From positions 4,820,501-4,884,500 of the forward strand of contig JAKNDB010000107.1 of the NCBI GenBank assembly GCA_024305405.1: a stretch of 64,000 nt of DNA, read 5' to 3'. This DNA comes from Dirofilaria immitis (lineage: Eukaryota; Nematoda; Chromadorea; Rhabditida; Onchocercidae). Below, piece after piece: positions 22,913 through 35,900 of the stretch. The notes under the pieces are model-generated. The model made no database searches, was not told the origin of the DNA, and was given only the letters and a program-made list of their open reading frames with translations. The translations under genes and the position numbers were made by a program. Numbering within the stretch: the stretch's first letter is position 1; each line of letters starts with the position of its first letter.

Positions 22913-23477
22913 TAATAGCAAAATAACATCGTTCTAATGGTTTTAAGCTTTTCATAACTTTTAAGAAGTCCTCTTTAATTTCCATTAATTCACTTTTACG
23001 TGTTTGCACTTCTTTCTTTCTTTATTTTGATGACTTCCTATTAGAGAAAATCAGCATAATTACAATTGTAATAAATTTAATTGTATTTTTATGGTTGTAA
23101 TTTATATTGCAATCAATTTTATATTTCTTCAATTCTGTACTATTTGTATTGTTAAAAATTCAAAAATATGACAATTCTTGGTACATTGTATCGTGCTATT
23201 CTCTACTTTAACTCACGGTGTTCTGAATGCTAGAAATGATTCAGCTTATCATTGTGCATTGTATGTAATCCCAATAGAATAAAATGTTTATCGTGTATCA
23301 AAGAGGAAAATTTCATTACCCTTTTTATATTACTCAGAATCAATAATGATCAACATATGATTTTGGTATATAACCATGTTCATCAACAAAAAACATCTCT
23401 ATAAGATTTTAAGTGCTATGCTAGTCTTTCAATATATTTTTATTTTATAATAGGTAATTTAAAGATCTTTAATTTAC
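22913..23477 (+). repeat. 565-bp duplicate, copy A
   Basis: By eye this is identical, in length and sequence, to 37780-38344 in the same orientation. It starts 50 bases after the end of the RNase H frame and ends in a near-perfect 24-base palindrome centred on AAAGATCTTT. There are no TG..CA ends, so it is not an obvious LTR; it may be the 3' untranslated part of the element or an independent repeat. It contains no ORF of note. Confidence 0.95.
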
Positions 23478-24464
23478 CCCAAGGAATAATAAACACATAT
23501 GTGAGGAACAGCTAGAAAAAGCAGTGAATCAAATGACATTCTAAAATTGCTACGGTAATCTCAGTAGTCTTAAAAATTTCCACGACATCGGTAATTTCAT
23601 CTTATCTATATTATTTTCAATTAGGAATAATTATTTCAATACAAAGAATTAAATTGTTAATGCCATGAATCTTTTTTGTTAAAAACAGAATTGCTTTGTT
23701 TCTTTTATCATGAGAGGGATTTCTATGATCTATTTTTCTGATTTTTTCAAATTTTTTGATTTTCGTCATGTATAAAATAGATGTACAGACTACAAACAAA
23801 CAAGAGGATTCTCTCCACTCCTAAAAAAAAAAAAGTTTAACGCAATTGCAGAAACGTCTTTCATGTGGTTATGCTTGATTTATCAGAATAAATTACTTAT
23901 TGTATCATTTTCCATTAACTAATGTGACCGAAATATAGATCAGTGCGTAGAATGTCGTTCAGGCTTTTTCTTCCTTAAGTGAATCGATTTATCATTCAAG
24001 CCTTGAAATTTAGTATAATTTTTATAATTAGGTGGTAATGACTAGCGCATTCCATGTCCATTTATGGGAAATTCCGATTATTCAGCTATTCTTAGGCTGT
24101 TTCGTTGTTCTGTTGAATAATTTCGTATCATTTTGTAATCTTCTAATCGATTTTTTTGAGAGAACAGAACCTAATAATATTTTAAAGTTCTTTTCAATTT
24201 TTCCCGCTGTCAAACAACATGAATTCGTCCACTGAATTTAATTATATTTTCTTCGAATCACCTCAAAATGAATGCGTTAATCATTGCTATCCAATTGTGA
24301 AGCTTAATTTTTTATATTGCTTCTATATTTGTCATTACCACTGCATTAAATTAATTTTGAATTACTATAATTCTAATTTCTAAAATAGATTTATACGGTA
24401 TCCCCAGTTTTGATTTGTACATAAATACTGGAAAATCGAAATACCATCTGTACTGCCCTTCGTA
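23478..24464. other. Non-coding AT-rich stretch with a dispersed repeat
   Basis: No gene recognised. The segment at about 23848-23925 (GAAACGTCTTTCATG..AATAAATTACTTATTGTAT) is a diverged copy of 32355-32430. ORFs here (23617-23799, 24032-24235) have no protein-like features. Confidence 0.5.
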
Positions 24465-24660
24465 AGGCAGGACATAAGTAAAAGAGTGATCATCTGAGGA
24501 CATAAGATAAAGAAATAAATCTAGACATACATGAGATGAATCAATTGCATATAACGTCATAGAGAAAGGGGAGAAACCAATCGGAAATATGTAAGAGGAA
24601 GCAAGCAGCTTATAATGGCGGCAAAGAATGTAAGCCGTAGCAATCGATAATATTCCGACA
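24465..24660 (+). repeat. LTR/leader-like repeat, copy 2
   Basis: A diverged copy of 21640-21850: AGTGATCATCTGAGGACATA, GAGAAACCAATCGG and CAGCTTATAATGGCGGCAAAG appear in the same order. No coding fragment follows on the plus strand, so this could be a solo LTR or a truncated leader. The minus-strand ORF 24351-24674 across it is a shadow. Confidence 0.6.
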
Positions 24661-24889
24661 AAAATTAGCATCAATTAAAGACTATAAAAACAACTTCTTA
24701 AATCTGAGGATTAATTATGGATTGCGCAATTCCGACATCGCATTCGTCAGGATTTCTAACGTTTTTAGGTTCATTACTTTATGGCATAAGAAGCAGAATG
24801 CTTGTGATTTGTTTTAATACGCATCTTGATTCTACATGAATTATCAGTTTGTCTTTTTCAATGTCTTGAATTTTTCAAATCTCCTTTCG

Positions 24890-25700
24890 CATTTTTAAAA
24901 TATGTCATACAAAGCTGAGTCATAATATTCTGGATTAGAACTATCGTCACAATTGCATGAGATATGACATCTTTGAAAACAGTTTAGGCAAACTATGAAG
25001 TTAAATGAACGGTAACATTAAGTGTTTCATAATCTCATTATGTTAGGCATTCATCTATCTCAGTGATTCTTATTATACATCCTGTTTGGAAAAGAAATAT
25101 TGTACTTGGTCTTTTGTCGCTTTTTAAGTTTAGTGCTACTGATGTGCAGCGATTCTAATCTTTAACCTGAACTTATAATGTTTGGTACGGTAAGGATGAT
25201 GATTCTATCGATTCTTCGTAAACATCGATTATTGCTTGGCTATGTCGTTTTTTCTCCTATAATTTCATAATCAAAGCATGAATACGAGCCGCTTCTTTAT
25301 CTCGACTATTTTTCCAGGCACTGCTACAACCTGTTCACTGATTATATTGTTTAATTCTATAACTGGGCTTTCTCTTTACATTTTGAGTTCCGAATTAGGT
25401 TTGAAATAGGGGATAATTTTAATTCGTTTTTATTGAGTAATTTTATTACATTACTTTATTCTAGAAAAATTAATTTATATCTTACTCCAAACTAGAGAAT
25501 TTGATCTAAGTTTGCTACAGTCCAAATCAGTTAACTTTAAGTACAATTCGGTGTGAAGTGTGAGAACATCATTTCCTCCTTTAACAGTTACAATTTGTAC
25601 GTGCACGTTATTATTGACTGAATAATATTCTCGATCTCTTTTCACTCTAAATACTAGTAATTTGTCGATTTCATGCCATCTATCTACTGAGAATAGTGAA
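24890..25700 (-). pseudogene. Decayed retroelement ORF, possibly env-like
   Basis: Minus-strand frames show stretches with protein-like composition separated by stops: VDRWHEIDKLLVFRVKRDRE, NNNVHVQIVTVKGGNDVLTL, HTELYLKLTDLDCSKL, and lower down VCLNCFQRCHISCNCDDSSN. Some nematode BEL/Pao elements carry a third ORF for an envelope-like glycoprotein after integrase, and the Cys-rich segment would fit that. I see no diagnostic motif, so this is a suggestion. It is fragmentary and non-functional, and stands apart from the other Pao pieces. Confidence 0.35.
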
Positions 25701-27962
25701 TTATGTATTGGCTAATATTTATTTCTGATTATGTGTTTTAAGTTTATTTTTATAGGCCTATTTGAATAATTTGAAAAATGGATTAAAATTTTTGTAATTA
25801 AATTTATGAAAATTCAGAAACTTTAATTGGGAAGCTTGAAGTAAAATTTAAAAAAAACATCTTTGATACATTCATGAAAATGAGGATTTTTAATTTGCTA
25901 TAAATATTAGCCAAGTCAAGATTAAAAACTTGAATACGACGAAGTTGAATTTTGATTTGTTGAAATCCAGAACGCTGATAAATAAAAGATATGCTCATCA
26001 ATCATCCACTTACTTTTCGAGTGTGGTTTTGTTTTAAACAATAATTTCTTGATATTCATTCTGTAAATATTATATCATGGCAATACATACTGTTATATCG
26101 AATTAGTTTATACATCAACAAGTTTTATTCTTTCGGATGTATGCTTTACCTCTTCAGAAATAATATCTGTAATTTTTTTGCTATCTTCTATGTTTCATTT
26201 CCCGTTATTTTGATCATTGCACATCATTTGTAAATCTGTCTTCTGTATTTTATACGAATATACCAGTTGAAAAAGATAACAATAGCTAAACCGATAGCAA
26301 ATTAAGAATAAATCAGGAAGTCAATAATAATCTCCGTAGTCTTTTCAGCTATATTTTTCCATTTCTGAGATCACTCGCATCACCTGTAGATATTGGCCTC
26401 TCATTTTTATTATAGTCCTTTGCGGAAAACAATATCGCTTAATGAATCTTCCTTTTGTGTTATTCTCTAAATCTGAATTTTATTGAAATGTTGTGTAGTT
26501 TCATTTTAAAATGCCATGCACAGAGATGAAATTTAAGCTTGAGACTAACATTCAAAAATGAAAATCAGAGCTTATACCCTAATTTGATATGGCAGTGAAT
26601 GATATCTTTGTACTGATAATGTAAGGAATAACAATTTGACGTCATTAGACAAGGTAATTGACTTTCAGCGTACCAGAAATTTGGATTAATATTTAATTGT
26701 TATGCTATTAAGAAATTTATGATTCTAAACATTTCGACGAATCTCTTTGCTTCTATTATCAAATTATTATATTTAGAAAGCGATTAAAATCCAAGTCTGA
26801 AAAATTTAATGGGTTTTAATTTTTTTTAGGTTGAGTATTTGATTTATGTTTATATTGGGTCTTTCACCTGTTTTCATTTTCAGAATTCATTATTTTTTCT
26901 ACATATCTTCTTGGACATATTTTATATGTAGTTTTATAAGCCTATTATATTTGTCAATCACTTTAAAGAAATATTTGCGGCGAATTAGATTAATGTTATT
27001 AAATCACAAAATTTATGCAATTTAATTTATTAATATTCACTATATTTGCTTGCTGTTATAATGCTCCCTGACGTAAGCAGTAACATTATAACTGCATAGT
27101 TAAAAACATTCGAATAACTTTGCATATTTACTTATTCCTCACTTGTCATGATTTATAAAAGTTAAAATTCCAGAATACATTTCAGAAATTTCGTAAATAT
27201 ATAAAACAAAAAACTCAATGTGTAAAAAGTATAAAGTGAACATAAAAATTCAGCAAAAAGGATGCATATAAATCGAATAATATCCAAGTTAATTATTTGT
27301 TTTCAGCTTTGCTTAAGCGAATTTGTCAACCCATATCATTAGACAGAAACGAAACTGTATCATAATAATCTTAAAATGCAAATCATTTCTCATACTCCTT
27401 CTTTGAAGAAATAGTTTGTTATTAGAAGTTTTGTTATCATTATTTAATAATAATTTTACAATTCTCTCAGGAAAATCATGTGTCTTCTGCAGAATGTTAT
27501 CCTTAATTTTATTAAGGCCTTCCGTTTGCTACTTAATGATTAAATTAAAGATTGGCTAATGAATAATTCAAAATCTTTATCACACAGCATTCGCGATCTC
27601 CATTCACATTCATACAGTTGTTTGGAAATAATGGTATATGTCAAGACGAATGGCTAATTAGTGATGTATAAAAATAATTTCTGAAAGTATTGACTAATTA
27701 TGTTTCTGGTAACTGTTTTTGTCTTCACTACGATTCTCATATATCCTTCTTTCTCTTCTCATTTATAAATTAAGTTATTAATATCCTCTTTTATACGTGT
27801 ATATTAATATATATTTATAAATTTAGTTATTCTAAAAAGTGATCCTAATTTTCTATTCACTACAAATTTTTAATAAGATAATTTACAGAATTTTTGCATT
27901 TTCATTCATTATAAACTTCTAAAATAGTAAGTTATAAAATTTTTAGGCCTATTATTATAAAT
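25701..27962. other. Gene-poor stretch upstream of the srab-like gene
   Basis: No recognisable coding sequence or repeat. Composition shifts from moderately AT-rich (retroelement side) to strongly AT-rich toward 27.8 kb, where the promoter of the receptor gene would lie. No confident promoter motif was seen. Confidence 0.5.
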
Positions 27963-30394
27963 ATGGATTTATGCACTGAAGCAAATGAATTGGCTCACAG
28001 TATCATATTTAAAATCATTCTTGCTGCTACGATTATCATATCAACAACAGCAATTTTTACTGAAGTATGGATAATGCTTAAAACAACAAATCGTGTTTTG
28101 ATACATCGAAATACTCGTATTTTGATAATTGTACATCAACTATTGCTTATTTTGCATTGTATTGCAAGGTTATCAATTTCTTTCAGATGTTTAAATATTA
28201 AAATTTTATCGTTTTTTATCGCCTAAAAAAGTATAACAGCAATGTTATATTCTTGAATGTAAAATTTTTAAATCTCATCCAATCCTCCACATGATTAATT
28301 AGCCATCCTGATGATAGTCAGTGGATTTTTATTCAGAAAATGAATACCTCCGTTTTAATTTAATAATGTGATTCTAAATGATTTTTTATTTATTTTGCAG
28401 AGATGATTTATTCTATATAGTTAACTGACAAACAAATGTAGGAAATTGTAGAGAATTTTCTGTAAACAGGAAGAATTTTGCTCATTTTTATTATTTCTTA
28501 CCATATTCCAAATTGATACCAATTATATTAAATTATCAGATTGCCTCCTTTATCATCTCTGGAACTAAATTTATTCATCTTTTATTCAAATTATGTACAG
28601 AAAAATTATTCTAACACAAATAACGAAGTAAATAGGAACAAAAAAAAGCGAGAGATAATTATTTAAGCATTATATCGAATTAAAAATTTTGAATAAACAA
28701 TGAAAAGTGGTTGAAGAATTCATTGGTTTATTGCAGAATATTTACCCATACGTATGTATTAGTGGCGTATCAGAAGACCCACATTGATCAATGTGGATAT
28801 ATGATGATTCCATGGGAATGTTTCATATTACGAACACCAATCACCCTGACATTGCTCCTAAATGGATCTTCGATACCTGCAATAGTCATGGAGCGAACTA
28901 TTGCTACGTGCTTCTCATCAAGATATGAAAAATTCGGCAAAAGTATCGCAATTATTCTTATTGTAGCACAGGTACCAAGAAGAATTTAAATTTATATTTA
29001 ACCATTGAGATAAAATTTTTTCTTAATTTAAAATTTTCAAAAATTCAATATTTTCAGAGTATTTTAGGACAATCAATAGTTTGAAAATATTATGCAATCT
29101 CAGTTTCGATTCTGCTATATGTTGATAGATATAAAAATTTCTTTTACGAGATAACAGATTCTATGAAATGGACGGCTCTCGAAGAGTAGCAAAATCATAT
29201 GTTAAAGTGCTTCAATGAAATCGAAGAAGTAATCTCCAAAAAAAAAAATTACGATAATATCTGAAAAATATTTCATAATTACCCTGCTTCAGTTTGCCAT
29301 TGGCATCGGAAATTTCCTATTTCTTGTTAGTGATTTTAAATTGTTCGATTCGAAGAAAGTTGTTTATTGTTCGACAGCGAATGATAGAAACTCTTCAAAA
29401 TCTGCTGTGGTCTTCGGGTTTTTATGACCATCGACTTCATCTCTGCTTTAATCTTTCCAGTTTTATTTTTCATTAACAAGGCAATTTTGATTCAATATAT
29501 TTCTTAATTTCCCAGTTTTAATTAACGCATTAAAAAATTAATTAAAAAATTGCTGTGTCTATGAAGAAATTGACGCTAAGTCATTCACAGCTACTATTTG
29601 CGATTTGATTAATATGTTGCTATAAGAAGGCAAGGAATGGATTAAGAATAAGGAAGTATAACGAGGAAATCTAAACGATCCTAAAAGTTATCAGCGCTAA
29701 ATTAATAGTGACCAGCTTCAAATTTTGGGCATGAGTCATTTACTTACTTATCACTTTCATTATATCACTGCAATCAACATTCTTTCATAAATAATAAAAT
29801 AAAGGGAAACTTTTCTTTCTGATAGATCTTTGCAAGTGTTATGAGAGAATCATTTGTTCAGAAATTTCATCGTAACAAAATTCATGCCAGTTTGTCACAT
29901 CGCTACCAAATTATGGAAAATATAAGTTCTATTCAAATATTATCACCAATGATTGCGTTTCATTCCGTACTTCTGGCATCTTATATGGGCGCGCTATTCC
30001 TGCGTTTCGCTGTCGGATTTAACTTTTCCTACAAACAATTTGCTATTTATTTGGAAAGTTTGTTATTGCTTTTACAATTCCAATCGTAATATGAAAGTTT
30101 TTGAAATTCTGCAATATATACATATATAATGAAAAAAAAGTTGTTCTATCATTGTTATATTAGTAGTTTTATTATTATAACTTATCGAGCTTAATACTGT
30201 TATAATATTCAGATACATGTTCTATATGTAAAAATTGTGCAAAATTTTACTGAAATTCAGGTGTGCAACAAACTCCAATATACGCATTAACTTTACCATT
30301 TACCATACTCTGGATAGAAAAATATGTCAGAAAAGCTAGTCAAGAAAATCTCAAAAAATTATGGAATTAACGGGCACGGAAGCAGCGGATCATT
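27963..30394 (+). pseudogene. srab-like serpentine chemoreceptor, broken
   Basis: Exon-like blocks give a nematode seven-helix chemoreceptor of the Sra/Srab superfamily. Block 1 starts at the ATG 27963 (MDLCTEANELAHSII; TM1 to TM2, ending LLLILHCIARL near a donor at ~28170). Block 2 (~28389) reads RDDLFYIVN then hits TGA. Block 3 is 28737-28971, TM3-4, with ERTIATCFSSRYEKFGKSIA, donor GTACCA. Block 4 (~29058) reads SILGQSIV, TGA, KYYAISVSILLYVDRYKNFF. Block 5 (~29270-29400) is frameshifted. Block 6 (~29870-30065) has SLSHRYQIMENISSIQILSP and TM6. Block 7 (30261 on) has TPIYALTLPFTILWIEKYV and is shifted at the A6 run 30353-30358, after which MELTGTEAADHYF continues in another frame. Two in-frame TGA codons argue for a pseudogene; the A-run shift alone could be a sequencing error. 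Confidence 0.75.
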
Positions 30395-30802
30395 ATTTTG
30401 TATGCATTTTAATATATTTTTACTTCACAAAACTATCATTTAATTTCTAGAAAGTATGGTAGAAATAATCTCTGGCATATTTGTAACTTGGATACGAAAA
30501 GCTAAATTTATTTTAAAAAAACCTTAGCGAAACTGCATAATTCGTTTGAAGTAAATTTTCAATTTTTGGAGAAGGATTTGTAACTAAAAGAGGAAAATGA
30601 AGAAAAAGGTAGAAAAGATGAAGGATGGTTAAAAAACAGCGAATTAAATGCACTTTAGAAGTAGGATCATACACAGAAAATTGTAGCATGATTCGTTCCC
30701 TCAATTGAATTTAATTTAAAATTTAATTCTGATAGCCTTAACAAAAATTTTCAAGACATCAATATTTTCACTTTCTTCATAGCAAATGCAACTTTTACTT
30801 TT

Positions 30803-31075
30803 TTATTTGGTGATCGTTACAAGCTTGGTCGATCTTAATGTTGTGAAGGTATTGTCGAGTTTACGAGGTTTGGTTTGATAGGACTTGAAGTGGGTGAAAT
30901 CGTTATTATAAACGTTGCTTGAATCTTGTGGATATGACATCAGGATTTCTGTTACGTAAATGGGGTTTTCTTTGGTTGATAATTGTAATGAGTCATCGTT
31001 TTGATTTGTGCTCAAACTTGGGTTATTAAACTGACGCTTTATTTGATGCAATACGGATACGAACAATGAAATCAA
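30803..31075 (-). CDS. Unrecognised open exon, Ser/Thr/Asn-rich
   Basis: A 90-codon minus-strand frame with protein-like composition: HQIKRQFNNPSLSTNQNDDS in the first third and VTEILMSYPQDSSNVYNND in the middle, ending KLVTITK before the stop. No ATG opens the frame at its start, so it would be a last exon or use an internal Met; a possible acceptor (GCGTCAG) lies within it near 31035. No domain is recognised. It lies 0.4 kb past the receptor pseudogene on the opposite strand. Confidence 0.3.
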   Translation of the reverse strand: MISLFVSVLHQIKRQFNNPSLSTNQNDDSLQLSTKENPIYVTEILMSYPQDSSNVYNNDFTHFKSYQTKPRKLDNTFTTLRSTKLVTITK

Positions 31076-31244
31076 TTATCAACGAAAAGGTTAATGAGTA
31101 AAAAGTGAAAAGTGAAGACCAATAGAACGAGACGATGATCCAAAATAGAAAAACGAAGCATCTCTCTTGTTAAAAATTACCATATACATATTCTTCTCAT
31201 AATTGGACAGTACAACAAATATTCAATGTATGATTGACTGAAAC

Positions 31245-31545
31245 AAGGTAGATTTAGTTAAGCAATGGTAATTTTAGAATCCCTTTGAAGATAGTTCGTA
31301 GGAAGGAAAATTACTTGATCTTTAGTCTTACCATGGATAATGAAGTGACAGATGCGAGAAATGACTTTCGGGAATTTTTGGAGCAATAAAGACAATGACA
31401 ATTAATCTATAAATTGCTGCTCCTGCAATTGAATTATAATTCTTAGAGTTAAGATCATAAATCAATTAATTGGTTGAGAAGGTATTCTTTTTTTTAATAT
31501 TTTATATTCCAAGCCAAATTTGGATTTCTGAACACTTAAGGAAGT
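31245..31545 (+). repeat. Dispersed repeat family R1, copy 1
   Basis: Matches 46325-46610 in the same orientation. The centre (31330-31476) is nearly identical to its partner while both flanks are clearly diverged. The centre includes ATGACTTTCGGGAATTTTTG, then AGACAATGACAATTAATCTA and AGAGTTAAGATCATAAATCA. It also holds an 18-codon ORF starting MDNEVTDARNDFREF in this copy (MDHEV in the other). Class of element unknown. Confidence 0.85.
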
Positions 31546-31984
31546 ACTATCTTTGAAGTTTTTTAAATTATTTTCTTTCCCCTATTGCTATTTAAAAATG
31601 TTTGCCATATTTTTTTATATGCACTATATTTCTTGTTTAATTACGCGATATGAGAGAACTCAAATTTTGACAGAATCTTAATTTTCGGTTGTATTAATTT
31701 GTACCATTAATTAGGAAAAATTATTTCAAAATATATCCCTTCATATCGCAGAGAATTTTAATAATATAATAAATTTTTTCCTCTTTTTTTTCTTCATTCA
31801 CTTTAAGGTAGAATTTAGTGAACGAATATTTAGTTGTTCCTTTCTTATGAGAAAAGGGTATTAGCCATTTATTTTTTAATTTTTTCAAATTTTACTTAAT
31901 ATTTTTATAGTTAAGGTTTGATTGATTTACTTACAGGCATTATATGAATGTATTTAATGGATAAGAATTTATTATGCAATGAAT

Positions 31985-32205
31985 TTTGAAAATATAATTT
32001 GCATTTTTCAGACAATTTTCGAAAGACCTGCAAGAAAAAATGAAATAACTGCAGGAAAGAATAATTGAAATGCAAAGATCATTTGGACAGTTTCAATATC
32101 ACAAAAAATCGAATGTTTTGACAATAGCGCAAAAACTCGAATTGAACGTTGGAAATAAGGAAACCGACAAAAATTATAAGTCAAATAAATCTGAAAAGAC
32201 ATACT
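31985..32205 (-). repeat. Dispersed repeat family R2, copy 1 (inverted relative to 46 kb)
   Basis: Its reverse complement (CAGATTTATTTGACTTATAA; later CAGGTCTTTCGAAAATTGTC and GCAAATTATATTTTCAA) aligns with plus-strand 46660-46825, with diverged and variable-length middles. A shorter third relative may sit at 33735-33810 (CAGATTTATTCAATTTACAA, GTTTCGAAAACTG). Together with R1 it gives 31.2-32.2 kb and 46.3-46.8 kb shared content in different relative orientation. Confidence 0.6.
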
Positions 32206-32349
32206 TAAATTGAAATATGATCATAACAATATATAAAATTTGAGAAATAGTTTTAAAAATAATTAAAGAATCTGAGAAAGTTTCAGTTTGTTTTATGCAG
32301 AAAGTATTCAAATATATTCATTTATTGATCGAATAATTTAACTATATTC

Positions 32350-32432
32350 TAGTAGATGTTGCCGAAACATTCTTCATATAATTATGTCTGATTTGTCGGA
32401 ATAAATTACTTATTATATTATTCTTTAATTCA
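32350..32432 (+). repeat. Dispersed repeat family R3
   Basis: GCCGAAACATTCTTCATATA through GGAATAAATTACTTATTATA resembles 23848-23925. A short inverted match (TCATATGAGGAATGTTTCGG) lies at 33437-33456, so the ends of this family may flank the intervening kilobase. Confidence 0.5.
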
Positions 32433-32857
32433 AAAACGAAGAAATACTGGTGTAAGAAAGTTTACGATTTGAGTTCCATCAATCATTAAAAGCAATACAA
32501 ACCACAAGTAGTGTAGATACAGTTCAACAAATTTCGAGAATATAGCAGAAAATATCGGACATTAAATATAGAACTAATTATTGATTATATGCACGGATTC
32601 TAAAAGAGATCTGTCATGTTAATCATGGTTAGTGAATAGGTTGAAGTATTGTCTGGAAAAATAATCAAGATGAAAAAATGACTCGTATCAATGATTTTAA
32701 TATCAAATTACAAGATAATAAAATGATATAGCTAAGCAATAATCAATGATTGCAAAGTAATGGATCAATAAAATCTTTGCTATAACCTCAACTAAATAAA
32801 AGACTAGATCACTGCACATTACTATTATTAGACATAAAAAGCAACAAAGGGAGCAGG

Positions 32858-32955
32858 CAGAATTATAACAAAGATCATTGGATATCATTGGAATTTATAT
32901 ATATTTTTTACAGAATTATAACAAAGATCATTGGATATCATTGGAATTTATATAT
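32858..32955. repeat. 53-bp tandem duplication
   Basis: Two adjacent copies of a unit beginning CAGAATTATAACAAAGATCA, at 32858 and 32911, identical over about 45 bases before a TA-rich tail. Recent local duplication in non-coding DNA. Confidence 0.95.
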
Positions 32956-35900
32956 GATTGTATATTTTTCAAAATAAAGTGATCTTTATAGCAGAAATTT
33001 CTAATTTTAATGTATTAATACTATAACCAAATTCAAAGGGGTTTTAAGTTTTTGGTCATGAAAAGAATCGAAAAGAAATTTAAGTATCATCATAAATGTT
33101 TTTGAGAGTGAGTCTTAAAAACTAATCAAAAATTTAAAATAGTTTGTTGCTAAATGATATAATGAAATAATCAACAAATCAATAAATAATCTGAAATCAG
33201 GAATAATTGGAATTTTGCCGATCAGAAATGAATTATGAATACACTAATGTACGCGCTTATCGCTACTACCCAATTATAAAGCTATCATATTGCATAAAAT
33301 CACACAAAATTTTGAGCTTATATGGCATGTTGACTCACTTACGGATAGAAAAGCCTCAGCGATATTCTGCAGCCTTCGTTTTCGAATGATAAATAAAGTA
33401 TAAGCGATTTTTTTCGATAAATCAAAAACAATCAGTCATATGAGGAATGTTTCGGCAGTACCTGGCTTTTACATCCGTTGGAATAGAATTTAATTATTTG
33501 GTTAGAAAATGAATATATTCGAATAATTTTATGTAAATTGAACTGAAACTTTACAACTCCTTTAATCGAATTAAAAAACAATGAGTAAAAATATTTGTAA
33601 ACATGATTTCTCATATTCTATACGTCGTTAATTTTTTTTTAAATATTTGTAAATGAGAATATTTTTATCATAACAAATATGTCTATTAAGGAATTGGTAT
33701 TTTGAGTTTCATGAAAAAATTTCTTTTTGTTTCATTTTCAGATTTATTCAATTTACAATTTTTGTTTTCTTTCGTGCAGTTGTTGTTTCGAAAACTGTTT
33801 TAAAACTATGTTTTTAACATTCATTGCATATTCGCAATACATATTCGTAATATCTTATATATTTGATATATCTACAGAAGTGTTTGTAGCAAAGTTGGTC
33901 TGTCTAAGTGCTTTTTTCATGTTTTGGAATAAGAGCGAAATTTGAAACATTGATGAAAATAAGTACTAAGAATCTTATCATAAAAAGAAAAAGTTGAGAG
34001 TTCTCCAATTAATTTTTGCCTTTGAATTAGAAAACTTCCGCATAATATTGCAAGATATAATCTGGAATAATTTATTCATAATTAATAATAAAATCGAAAG
34101 CAATGTTTTATTAAAATCTTATGCTTTTTAAATCACATAAGCAAAATAGCAATTCCAATGAATTTAATCTCACTTTTTAATTAATCTTCTTTTTTATTTG
34201 CAAATTCTTCGTCGAGAAACCTGAAAACTTTTCCCAGACAGATTCTGTTATCTTAGTTCATTATTTATCTGAGACTTTCTGAAATAGATTTGAAGTTCTT
34301 ATAACATTTTAATATCTAACTATTGCTTCTACCTTTATTTCTATAAATCAATTCGTAGCCTTAGAAAATAAAAATGGATCATAATAAGTATATTGTCATT
34401 ATTGACGCAATACTGACGTGAATTAATAAACAGTGTAATTATTCAACTTTACTGTTCATTTTCTCATCTTTTGCAAATGAAAAATATATATCATGGATAA
34501 ATAAACAATTGATTAAATTACAAAAATATCGGATTTTGTCATTCAAAAATGCCATTCTGTTTAGTGAAATGGATCAATCCGCTGACTATTAAAAATCCTT
34601 ATTTTGAGAGAGCAATTTTTGTCTAGCACTTTCTTTAATATCTTTGAATAATTCGAAAATTGAACCGTGTCGTTTCTTGAAATTTTGAATAAAAATTCTA
34701 TTCAAAAAGATTGAGTAATAAATTATTGGTAATTTTGCCATTTAACGAAGATTCCATTGTTTAAATTCGTTAAATTTTTCTTATATAAATCATTTTTACT
34801 TATTTTATAAATTCATTACTCTTCCTTTTCTTGCACAAATAATATTTCTTATTTTTTATACGTATGATTTCTGGAAATTTTACTTTTATAAAATATTTCA
34901 TTACTTTTTAAAACCTATTTTGGGGAGTGAATGACATTTATTTAAATGCCGAATACTTATAATTTTCCGAATTTTCATGCTCATTCTTATTATTTAACAT
35001 AGTTGAATTTGATATGAAATTGAAAAATGATACGAAGGATTTCATTGAATTCATTTTTAAAAACTTTCTTCGACTAATGAGGTTTCAAATATATTAGGGA
35101 ATCGTAAAGAGATGGATATAAAAAATACTGAAAAAGATTTAATATTAAAGAGAGCAAAATCTGTTATAAAATTTACTAAACTTCCAACCAATGTGTTGTT
35201 TATAAACCGTTTGAAAAATAATCTTCTCACACTTTTCAGAATTCTGATTCTGTCTGTTTAAATGTGATGTAGAAGAAAGATTTTATAGCTTTATGAACTG
35301 AATCAAATACTTTATGAAAATATGCAAAAATTTATACAAATAATATGATTTCAATAATATCAATTTTTTATTATGCATAATTTTTTCCAGTAATTAAATA
35401 AATTTATTCAATTTTTATTTTTATAAATATTAAAATGTTTCTTCACATCTCTTTACTAATAGTTCATTCAGTTTTTGGCTTCTTAAACTTTTCTGTTATA
35501 TATAAAAGTATTAAATATATTCTTTTGTCATCGCTTCATTTTCTCTCTTAGTTTTTAATTCAAGTTTATATTGAAGAATAAGTAGCATATATATGTACAT
35601 ATAGTTCTGTGCAAAAATATGATTCATGAACAGATAAGAAATGTCTAGAAATAATTGGACAACTAAATCGATATGACATTCAAAATGACTGAGATTCACA
35701 AAGGAGTTTTTTAATGAGTTTTTATGGAAGAAAATTAATTGATATGGCACAGAATATGAAAGGAAATTAATTGATATGGCATAGAAATTATGAATTCACT
35801 AAATGCGATACTCTTGCTATGGACTAGTTTGTTTTATAAGTGAAACTTGAACATTAATATATAAAAAAACAACATAAAATAGCAGCATTAATTAAAGTTG

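Noticed and set aside
22913..23477. Interpretation of the 565-bp duplicate as a classic LTR
   Set aside because: No TG..CA ends, no primer-binding site next to it and no target-site duplication were seen, so it is kept as an unclassified repeat.
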